Source: Actinomycetota bacterium (GTDB lineage: Bacteria > Actinomycetota > Actinomycetes > S36-B12 > UBA5976). Taken from it: a DNA stretch of 5,916 bases. Under the pieces are notes generated by a model. It saw only the letters and a list, made by a program, of their open reading frames with translations. It had not been told where the DNA came from and searched no databases. The DNA lies in the NCBI GenBank assembly GCA_009918865.1, contig RGCY01000082.1:1-5916 (forward strand). The letters run 5' to 3'. The position numbers and the translations under genes are program-made. Of this stretch, positions 1 through 4,828 are shown one piece after another (within the stretch, counting starts at the first letter, position 1; each line of letters begins with the position of its first letter).

Positions 1-771
1 AAGAATGTGACGGCGGTCGAAGTTGCCAAGTCGTTCCAGGGTTGCGCGACCATTGGAACGACCACCCACAAATGCAAACGCACCAAGCTCCGGTGATGAC
101 ACGAGTGCGTCACTGAGCTCTGCGCCGACACCACTGACCAGAGTTGCGGGTAGCCCTGCGCGCGCGAGATAAGCATGGGCCAGTGTGAGTGCGTGAAAGC
201 CACCTTGCGATGGGGTTTTTGCAATCGCTGCATTGCCCGCGAGCATTTGAACGAGTTCAGCATGCACCAGCACGCTCAGCGGATAGTTCCAAGACGCAAT
301 ATTCGAAATCGGACCGGGCAGTGGGCTGCGACCTTGAAGCTGACGTTCGATGTGTGTGAGGTACCACTCCACGCCATCGATGCAACGATCAATATCTGCA
401 CAAGCAAGTCGCCATGGTTTGCCAATTTCCCACGCCAATAGCAGAGCGATGGTGTCGCGACCTTCGCGCAAACCTTCAACAGCGGTGGCTACTCGTGACT
501 TGCGTTCGTCTAAGTCAACTGACGCCCACGCGTTATGTTGTTGGACAGCACTCTCAACCGCAGCCATGGCGGTGCTTTGGTCAATCCGCGGCGGTCCGGG
601 AATTGGCGACTGATCGACCGGGTTTGCATGCGAACCCGTGGTTCCTAGTGACTGCCACTGCCCGGCGATGAGGTTGTTCAGATGGTCAGACTCGAATGCT
701 TCGGGTGCAAGTGCGCGGGCTTGTGAATAAACAGATGCCCACTCAGTGCCGGGCTTAACGCGTAAGGACAT
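1..771 (-). CDS. Aldehyde dehydrogenase family protein, N-terminal 257 residues (cut by left edge)
   Basis: This is the N-terminal half of an NAD(P)-dependent aldehyde dehydrogenase, which oxidises an aldehyde to the acid in the cytoplasm; the substrate cannot be told from this part. Visible family landmarks are EIGKPW (115-120), PGPISNIASWNYP (152-164) with the oxyanion-hole Asn at 162, the cofactor-binding stretch LAGNAAIAKTP (177-187) with Lys185, and FVGG (234-237), which matches the FTGS loop of the Rossmann fold. The catalytic Cys and general-base Glu lie beyond the left edge. The ATG at 771 is preceded in frame by TAA only three codons upstream, so it is the first possible start. No Shine-Dalgarno precedes it; the upstream bases read CCTCC, the opposite of a ribosome site, so translation may be SD-independent. 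The gene diverges from the SHOCT gene. Confidence 0.9.
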   Translation of the reverse strand, partial: MSLRVKPGTEWASVYSQARALAPEAFESDHLNNLIAGQWQSLGTTGSHANPVDQSPIPGPPRIDQSTAMAAVESAVQQHNAWASVDLDERKSRVATAVEGLREGRDTIALLLAWEIGKPWRLACADIDRCIDGVEWYLTHIERQLQGRSPLPGPISNIASWNYPLSVLVHAELVQMLAGNAAIAKTPSQGGFHALTLAHAYLARAGLPATLVSGVGAELSDALVSSPELGAFAFVGGRSNGRATLERLGNFDRRHIL

Positions 772-987
772 GTGGGGAGGTTAGGGGTGTTTGCCGATTA
801 TGGCGCGCTCGCGCGTGGCATCGCACTGCCAGAGCTTTGATTGGGCAGGGATTTTGACTGCGCGCGAGTCGTGCCGACCCGGAGGAAGTTGAAAACACAG
901 TCGAAGCGTGGTCTGAGAACTGACGGCTCATGTGTCAGACAGTGCTGATTGCATACTCCTTGAGTTTGCAGATGAGGGGATGTAGCA
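772..987. promoter_or_regulatory. Divergent intergenic spacer between the aldehyde dehydrogenase and SHOCT genes
   Basis: This 216-bp stretch has no convincing gene and should hold promoters for both flanking genes. Leftward, CATAAT (802-797 on the minus strand) is a -10-like hexamer 25 bp before the aldehyde dehydrogenase ATG, without a well-spaced -35. Rightward, CATACT (952-957) is a -10-like hexamer 30 bp before the SHOCT ATG, again with no clear -35. A short inverted repeat TGGCA/TGCCA (814-829) lies between them. These assignments rest on hexamer resemblance only. Confidence 0.4.
974..979 (+). promoter_or_regulatory. Ribosome binding site of the SHOCT gene
   Basis: GAGGGG lies 8 bases before the ATG at 988 and supports that start. 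Among the starts in this window, only this gene and fic show a clear Shine-Dalgarno. Confidence 0.6.
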
Positions 988-1731
988 ATGTTCAATGAAC
1001 CGTCGTGGGGGCCTGAGTGGGTGGACGGTCTTTCGCACGCACTTGCACCTGGTGAAAAAGTGGTGGGGTATTCGCGTTGCTACACCGAGATTTGGCATGA
1101 GCGCTTTAACGCGCGCAAGGGCAGCACTGACTCAATGTTCGGGGGTTTACGTTGGCAGCAAGTTGCGTTGACGAATGCAAACGTGTGGTTGATGTCTTGG
1201 CGCACGGAGCGCGTGCGCACTGGAATTCTGTCAAGCCGGATTGACACATTTCCAGAACCCGTGAACACACTGGCTATCCCACTGACTCACATCACATCTC
1301 TAGGTGCTCGGCGTGTGGGGCTACAAACTCAGCCGCGCGCTGCTCTGCGAAGAGTGCTTGGGCAGAAGCCGCAACAGGTCTCGCTACTTGAGTTGACCTA
1401 CCCCGGTGGCGCAGTTGCTGTGATGTCTCCCTATCTGGAGTTTGAGATGCTGGTTCAGAACCTGCAACGCGCGATGACCGGCTCGGCGTTGGCATCAGCG
1501 TCGGGAACCATGGCCGATGCAGTGAGCAAACTGGCTGCACTGCGCAATGAAGGATTGCTCTCCGAAGAGGAGTTCGAGCGCGCAAAGTCCGGGTTTGTCG
1601 GGCGCAGCGTTGAATTAACTGAATCATCAGCGAGTCTGATTCGACAACTTGCGCAATTGCGCGACGCGGGCATCCTCACCGATGCAGAGTTCCGCATCAA
1701 GAAGTGGGACATCCTGAGCCGACCAGGCTGA
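988..1731 (+). CDS. Tandem SHOCT-domain protein, 247 aa
   Basis: Function is unknown. The C-terminus holds two consecutive SHOCT (short C-terminal) helical hairpins: residues about 177-201 (KLAALRNEGLLSEEEFERAK) and about 215-243 (IRQLAQLRDAGILTDAEFRIKK), each with the typical L..L...G.LT/S..EF pattern. SHOCT domains usually end otherwise different proteins and are thought to mediate oligomerisation. The N-terminal 165 residues contain beta-rich stretches such as WQQVALTNANVWLMSWRTERV and end in a helix (about 150-162), a pattern compatible with a bacterial PH-like domain; this is inferred from pattern, not a firm match. There is no signal peptide or transmembrane helix, so it is probably cytoplasmic. 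The start is backed by a good ribosome site. It lies 118 bp upstream of fic on the same strand, but fic has its own promoter signals. Confidence 0.8.
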   Translation: MFNEPSWGPEWVDGLSHALAPGEKVVGYSRCYTEIWHERFNARKGSTDSMFGGLRWQQVALTNANVWLMSWRTERVRTGILSSRIDTFPEPVNTLAIPLTHITSLGARRVGLQTQPRAALRRVLGQKPQQVSLLELTYPGGAVAVMSPYLEFEMLVQNLQRAMTGSALASASGTMADAVSKLAALRNEGLLSEEEFERAKSGFVGRSVELTESSASLIRQLAQLRDAGILTDAEFRIKKWDILSRPG

Positions 1732-1740
1732 CGGGGGGCA

Positions 1741-1765
1741 GCGGCGGAGGCTTGTCGAGCGCCGC
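1741..1765 (+). terminator. Weak hairpin after the SHOCT gene
   Basis: GCGGCG (1741-1746) and CGCCGC (1760-1765) form a 6-bp GC stem with a 13-base loop starting 10 bases after the SHOCT stop. No T-run follows, so it is at best a weak terminator separating the SHOCT gene from fic. Confidence 0.3.
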
Positions 1766-1809
1766 CACACCCTTGATGGATAGTGAACAGGACACATCTT
1801 TCAGGTGTG

Positions 1810-1840
1810 TTATTATGATTTACTGAGTAAGTCATAATAA
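1810..1840. promoter_or_regulatory. 31-bp palindrome: probable operator over the fic promoter/RBS
   Basis: The outer arms TTATTATGA (1810-1818) and TCATAATAA (1832-1840) are perfect reverse complements. The inner arms TTACT (1820-1824) and AGTAA (1826-1830) share the same centre, G1825; only the pair 1819/1831 is mismatched, so 14 of 15 pairs match. TATTAT (1811-1816) in the left arm resembles a -10 box, with a poor -35 candidate AGGACA at 1789-1794. The right arm runs into the fic Shine-Dalgarno. The symmetry and position suggest an operator for a dimeric repressor. The winged helix of Fic itself is an obvious candidate, which is inference. If transcription starts near 1823 the mRNA lacks the left arm, which argues for DNA binding rather than an RNA hairpin. 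Confidence 0.7.
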
Positions 1841-1844
1841 GGAG
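1839..1844 (+). promoter_or_regulatory. Ribosome binding site of fic
   Basis: AAGGAG sits 5 bases before the GTG at 1850 and fixes this non-ATG start. Its first two bases belong to the right arm of the 31-bp palindrome, so a protein bound there would lie directly against the translation start. Confidence 0.75.
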
Positions 1845-1849
1845 TTCTC

Positions 1850-3061
1850 GTGACATCGGATGTTGCTAGCGCGCCAGGGCGGTGGCCAGGTGTCACCTTT
1901 GAGCGACTTCCGTGGGTGTCTCGCTACGAACAGGGACAGGCTTCGCGAAACCAGATTCGCCTACATCGTGGGCCTTACGACTCCTCAATTCCGGCCGCCA
2001 TCAGCTCATTGGCGTTTAATCTCGATGCAGAGGTGGCATCGGCAGTAGATGACGCAGCCAGTGAACTCGCGAGATTCGACGAACAGTCAGGAGCAATTGT
2101 CGCACCGTTCACGGGACTGCTCCTGCGCACAGAGGCTGCGGCAAGCTCTCAAATTGAGAACTTGACCGCATCTGCACGAGCAATTGCCCAGGCTGAACTA
2201 CTCGGCACAAAAGACGGGAGTAACGCAGCGCAAATTGTGTCCAACACCAGCGCGATGACGGCGGCAGTAAATCTTGCTAGCAGCATGTCGGCGGATGCCA
2301 TCTTGGCGATGCATCACGCGCTCATGCAGAACCACGACCCCCAAGGAGCGGGACAGTGGCGAAGTGAACCGGTGTGGATTGGTGGCAGCAGACTCGGACC
2401 ACACGACGCCCATTTCGTTCCACCGCACCACAGCCGTGTCGTTGACGCAATTGACGATTTGGTTGCATTCATGCAACGAGACGACATTCCGGTTCTGGCT
2501 CAGGCAGCGATTGCACACGCACAATTTGAAACGATTCACCCGTTCACCGACGGCAATGGGCGTACCGGGAGGGCTTTGATTCACGCCATGCTGCACGGAA
2601 AAGGATTGACGCGACACATCACTGTGCCAATTTCCGCGGGGCTGCTGACGGAGATTGAGGGGTACTTCCGAGCTTTGGACTCATATCGCCAAGGAGATCG
2701 TGATTCCATGGTGATGAGGCTTGTCGATGCGACTTTCATGGGGATTGCAAATGGCAAGCAGTTAGTGGCTGAACTTGATGCGATCCAGAAAGCATGGAAT
2801 GGACGAATCCGCGCGCGTAAAGGCTCACATAGTTGGCAAATTGCGCAGTTACTTTTCGAGCATCCCGTTGTTGATGTGCCGCTGATAGCCACGAAACTGG
2901 GCCTATCGGCGAGCAACACATACGCTCCCCTGCAACCGCTGATTGATGCAGGCGTCGTTGTCGAATCGGGCAGTCGGTTGCGTGGTCGAACCTGGCGCAG
3001 CGATGAAGTGCTGCGTGCCCTTGATTCATTTGCGCGTCGAGCCCGGCGGCGACGCCATTGA
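1850..3061 (+). CDS. Fic family protein with N-terminal inhibitory motif and C-terminal winged helix, 403 aa
   Basis: Fic enzymes transfer AMP, or another nucleotide part, from a nucleotide to target-protein hydroxyls. The complete active-site loop HPFTDGNGRTGR is at 230-241 with catalytic His230, the Mg-binding acidic residue Asp234 and the anion-binding GNGR. The flap IGGSRLGPHDAHFVPP (177-192) is also typical. An N-terminal Fic_N-like region (about 35-120) contains SSQIEN at 99-104, fitting the (S/T)xxxE(G/N) inhibitory motif with Glu103, so it should be a self-inhibited class II Fic needing no separate antitoxin. Residues about 328-390 look like a winged helix (IATKLGLSASNTYAPLQPLIDAGVV) followed by a basic tail. 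Length and domain order match the stand-alone Fic/winged-helix group. No antitoxin gene is adjacent. The GTG start is supported by AAGGAG. The natural target is unknown. Confidence 0.93.
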   Translation: MTSDVASAPGRWPGVTFERLPWVSRYEQGQASRNQIRLHRGPYDSSIPAAISSLAFNLDAEVASAVDDAASELARFDEQSGAIVAPFTGLLLRTEAAASSQIENLTASARAIAQAELLGTKDGSNAAQIVSNTSAMTAAVNLASSMSADAILAMHHALMQNHDPQGAGQWRSEPVWIGGSRLGPHDAHFVPPHHSRVVDAIDDLVAFMQRDDIPVLAQAAIAHAQFETIHPFTDGNGRTGRALIHAMLHGKGLTRHITVPISAGLLTEIEGYFRALDSYRQGDRDSMVMRLVDATFMGIANGKQLVAELDAIQKAWNGRIRARKGSHSWQIAQLLFEHPVVDVPLIATKLGLSASNTYAPLQPLIDAGVVVESGSRLRGRTWRSDEVLRALDSFARRARRRRH

Positions 3062-3108
3062 TAGTTGAACACCAGTGCAGTGGGGTTGAGTTGGTTGCCC
3101 ACAAACGA

Positions 3109-3143
3109 GTGAGACCCGCGCAGTATGAGTGCGCGGGTCTCAC
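3109..3143 (-). terminator. Strong terminator hairpin, 14-bp perfect stem
   Basis: GTGAGACCCGCGCA (3109-3122) and TGCGCGGGTCTCAC (3130-3143) are perfect reverse complements with a 7-base loop. On the minus strand the stem is followed by TCGTTTGT, a loose U-rich tail, which suits termination of the minus-strand RNA. On the plus strand no T-run follows, but the stem lies 47 bp after the fic stop and may also end that transcript, as U-less hairpins often do in Actinobacteria. Confidence 0.75.
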
Positions 3144-3370
3144 CGTTGGACCGGCTCCCGAACCTGCTCGCGGCTTTCGCCACACTCGACTCGGGTTCGA
3201 CGTTCCCGTTCGTTGCGGACCCCTTGCGGGATCGCGGCCTGGTTCGGTGCCTTGTCCGACAGGGTCTCAGTTGCCTTCGCGTCGTCGTTCGCGTTGCTCT
3301 TCCTTGCGGTTGAGCTGACTACCGTTTTCCTGCCTTTCGCCGTTACCGGCGAGATGGGAGATTTGTAGTC
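3109..3370 (-). ncRNA. Candidate structured non-coding RNA with several GNRA-capped hairpins
   Basis: Read on the minus strand, this segment contains in order: helix GACTAC/GTAGTC (3370-3365 with 3322-3317); hairpin TCGCCG-GTAA-CGGCGA (3352-3337); hairpin GCTC-AA-CC-GCAA-GG-AA-GAGC (3315-3296) with a symmetric internal loop; hairpin CGCG/CGCG (3293-3278); hairpin GATCCC-GCAA-GGGGTC (3233-3218), extendable by two pairs past a bulged C; hairpin GTGGC-GAAA-GCCGC (3183-3170); and a closing helix CCGAACC/GGTTCGG (3247-3241 with 3164-3158) around the last two. The terminator follows. Four GNRA tetraloops on one strand are hard to explain by chance or by a coding gene. I do not recognise it as RNase P RNA, tmRNA, SRP RNA or a common riboswitch: the tmRNA tag/TpsiC and RNase P core motifs are absent. 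The 5' end is uncertain; the promoter match would place it near 3355. Function unknown. Confidence 0.55.
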
Positions 3371-3391
3371 TGCGCGAAACCAAGTCGTCAA
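3362..3391 (-). promoter_or_regulatory. Promoter-like sequence for the candidate ncRNA
   Basis: On the minus strand TTGACG (3391-3386, five of six matches to the sigma-70 -35) is followed after 18 bases by TACAAA (3367-3362, four of six matches to the -10). Transcription would start near 3355, just before the first GNRA hairpin. This would exclude the GACTAC half of the outermost 6-bp helix, so either that helix is fortuitous or the real promoter lies farther upstream. Confidence 0.4.
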
Positions 3392-3434
3392 GAGTTTTTC
3401 TCAACAAAATCAAGCATTTTCCGACTTCTGTGAC

Positions 3435-3497
3435 TTATCCACGAAAGCTTGTCATTTATGCACAACAACACCGTGAGTTGTCCACACCTTGTCCACA
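3435..3497 (+). other. DnaA-box cluster (four phased 9-mers)
   Basis: Four 9-mers on the plus strand resemble the DnaA box: TTATCCACG (3435-3443, one mismatch to TTATNCACA), TTATGCACA (3456-3464, full match), TTGTCCACA (3478-3486) and TTGTCCACA (3489-3497), the latter being the form typical of high-GC Gram-positives. Start-to-start distances are 21, 22 and 11 bp, close to two, two and one helical turns, so all would face the same side of the DNA. An AT-rich stretch lies immediately to the left (about 3391-3430). This could be a DnaA titration or reactivation site, a DnaA-controlled promoter, or part of a replication origin. No dnaA or dnaN gene is in the window, so the chromosomal origin role is unproven. 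Confidence 0.6.
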
Positions 3498-3507
3498 CGT
3501 AAGTCGA

Positions 3508-3536
3508 ACTCGCCTGTTGCACAACGCAACCCGAGT
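3508..3536. terminator. Imperfect stem-loop downstream of the NuoD-like gene
   Basis: ACTCG (3508-3512) pairs with CGAGT (3532-3536), and GTTGC (3516-3520) pairs with GCAAC (3526-3530) around the loop ACAAC, giving two 5-bp helices split by a 3/1 internal loop. It starts about 50 bases after the stop of the NuoD-like gene and could end that transcript, but it has no T-run on either side. It also abuts the DnaA-box cluster. Confidence 0.3.
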
Positions 3537-3561
3537 CGTCAAAGAACGCCAAGAACTTTGC

Positions 3562-3596
3562 CGTCACTACCTATCAATTCGTCACTACCTATCAAT
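3562..3596. repeat. Tandem duplication, 17-bp unit with 18-bp period, across the NuoD-like stop codon
   Basis: The 17-mer CGTCACTACCTATCAAT occurs at 3562-3578 and again at 3580-3596, separated by one T. Read on the minus strand, the right copy encodes the last residues IDR and the stops TAG TGA; the left copy repeats the same codons in the 3' untranslated region. The period is a multiple of three, so the duplication also keeps frame. Confidence 0.9.
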
Positions 3597-4781
3597 GTCG
3601 CCACTGATGAAGAACCAGGTCGCAAGTGTCGGCACAACATCAGCAACACGCATACCGCGCAAAACATGCGGCAACGCTGCAACATTGTTAAATGATGCGG
3701 AGCGAATCTTTAAACGATGCGGAGTCTTGTCACCGCGTGAAACAAGCCAGTAACCGTTTATGCCAAGCGCACTTTCAGTTTCGGTGTAGATGCTGCCTTC
3801 TGGAAGGCGCACAACCTTCGGAAGTGTCACATTCACATCGCCATCACATGACTGCAGCGCATCGCAGATTGCATGAATGAGTCCCAAGGATTGTTCTTGC
3901 TCAGCAACGAGTAGCTTCAATCGCGCGAGAGCGTCACCATCATTGCTGCAACGCATCTGCACAAAGGAATCACACTCTGCGTACGCAAGGTATGGGCGGT
4001 CTAGGCGGACATCCATCTGCACACCACATGAACGCGCGAGCACGCCAGACATCGAAAACGTTTCAACCAACTCCGGTGTGAGTACTCCAACGCCGCTAAG
4101 CCGAGAAACAACATCATCATGATTCAAAACTTCATGCATGCACTCAAGGGCGCCTGCGTCCGCACATCGCGCAGGAACGGAGGCCACCCACTCTCGCGGA
4201 AGGTCGTGATGCACACCGCCGATGACAGTCCACATCACATGCATGCGCGCCCCTGTGGCTTCAGCAATCAATGCCAGCAATCGCTCGCGCCACTGCCGCA
4301 TCGCTGCAGACGTGCGTAACGCATCTGAACCCACACTTCCGTCAGTCAAACCGCATTGCGACCACGAAAACTCCGCGAGAAACAACGCATGGGCTGCGAT
4401 TCTGCTCACTTCACACACCAACATCCGCAGCAACTGCGCACGCCGCGGTGGGGTGATGCCCAACATCGTCTCCATTGCGATGGCCGCGCCAACTTCCGAA
4501 CCTGCCGGCGAGAGCCAGTCATGCCGATCACTTAGCGCAAGCACCTGTCGGTAATCCCGTGATTCGAAGAGCTTCTCAGCGCCGCGGTGCATTGAACCGA
4601 CAATCACTTCCGCGTCAACGACACACGCATCGGGTCCGTCGCCATCGAGTGTCATGCGCAGCCGGGTCAAACCGTGAGCGCTCGGATGCGCCATCCCTAA
4701 ATCGAGCACGCCATCGGTCAAAAGCCCATCAGCAAGGGACAACCCATAGAGCCGGCTCGGGGAATCCGTGGCGGCTGTCAT
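3585..4781 (-). CDS. Orphan NuoD-like protein (complex I 49-kDa / NiFe-hydrogenase large-subunit family), 398 aa
   Basis: The protein matches NADH-quinone oxidoreductase subunit D along its length: HPSAHG (32-37), MHRGAEKLFESRDY (64-77), SDRHDW (84-89), GITPPRRAQLLR (108-119), GGVHHDLP (188-195), YTETESALGINGYWLVSRGDKTPHRLKIRSASFNN (332-366) and the terminal GDIDR. NuoD forms the quinone-binding module of complex I. In bovine numbering the site uses His59, Tyr108 and Asp160. Aligned by eye, the His is kept (His36), the Tyr is Trp89 and the Asp is Ser141, so normal quinone chemistry is doubtful. No other nuo gene is adjacent. I chose the ATG at 4781; an in-frame GTG at 4799 would add six residues. 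Neither has a clear Shine-Dalgarno. It may be a paralogue serving another redox or assembly role. Confidence 0.85.
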   Translation of the reverse strand: MTAATDSPSRLYGLSLADGLLTDGVLDLGMAHPSAHGLTRLRMTLDGDGPDACVVDAEVIVGSMHRGAEKLFESRDYRQVLALSDRHDWLSPAGSEVGAAIAMETMLGITPPRRAQLLRMLVCEVSRIAAHALFLAEFSWSQCGLTDGSVGSDALRTSAAMRQWRERLLALIAEATGARMHVMWTVIGGVHHDLPREWVASVPARCADAGALECMHEVLNHDDVVSRLSGVGVLTPELVETFSMSGVLARSCGVQMDVRLDRPYLAYAECDSFVQMRCSNDGDALARLKLLVAEQEQSLGLIHAICDALQSCDGDVNVTLPKVVRLPEGSIYTETESALGINGYWLVSRGDKTPHRLKIRSASFNNVAALPHVLRGMRVADVVPTLATWFFISGDIDR

Positions 4782-4828
4782 GGGCGCGAATGCTCGCACA
4801 CCCGTCGCGCACTACCGTGTTACCTGCC
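4782..4828. promoter_or_regulatory. Short divergent spacer between the NuoD-like and DUF2520 genes
   Basis: Only 47 bp (29 if the GTG start at 4799 is used) separate two outward-facing start codons, and neither start has a Shine-Dalgarno. TACCGT (4813-4818) fits the loose actinobacterial TAnnnT -10 for the rightward gene, 10 bases before its ATG, suggesting a leaderless or very short-leader transcript. I see no equally good -10 for the leftward gene. Confidence 0.35.

Larger units (their letters stand above)
3062..3584. other. Gene-free interval holding a candidate ncRNA and a DnaA-box cluster
   Basis: This 523-bp interval lies between the 3' ends of fic and the NuoD-like gene. Its left half (to about 3370) is poor in A on the plus strand, meaning U-poor and purine-rich when read on the minus strand, as is common in structured RNAs with A-rich loops. 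Its right half is AT-rich around 3391-3460 and carries the DnaA-like boxes. Open frames exist but none has a ribosome site or a recognisable family; see the individual entries. Confidence 0.7.

Noticed and set aside
722..730. Single perfect DnaA-box match (TTATTCACA on the minus strand)
   Set aside because: It is isolated inside the aldehyde dehydrogenase coding sequence, and one 9-mer of this kind is expected by chance.
881..948. GGAGG followed by a TTG-started 19-codon frame in the divergent spacer
   Set aside because: The spacing from GGAGG to TTG is only three bases, the peptide is tiny and featureless, and nothing else supports it.
3125..3368. Plus-strand frames at 3125 and 3129 with high GC3 that could be joined by a +1 shift into a small membrane-like protein
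   Set aside because: There is no ribosome site, the start lies inside the terminator hairpin, no family is recognisable, and the base bias is better explained by the structured RNA on the opposite strand.
3140..3391. Minus-strand 83-codon frame starting with TTG
   Set aside because: It has no Shine-Dalgarno, a low-complexity K/R/E/N-rich product, and it runs through the GNRA hairpins and stops in the terminator stem; I take it as an accident within the RNA gene.
3062..3584. tRNA, tmRNA, RNase P RNA or a CRISPR array
   Set aside because: No cloverleaf with a TpsiC loop, no tmRNA tag or RNase P core motif, and no spaced repeats other than the two-copy 17-mer are visible.
3585..4781. Plus-strand open frames across the NuoD-like gene
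   Set aside because: They are antisense shadows; the minus-strand frame carries continuous NuoD motifs.
4475..4828. Upstream in-frame extension of the DUF2520 gene
   Set aside because: It is fully antisense to the conserved NuoD-like gene, gives an arginine-rich product without family resemblance, and the Rossmann strand begins properly just after 4829.
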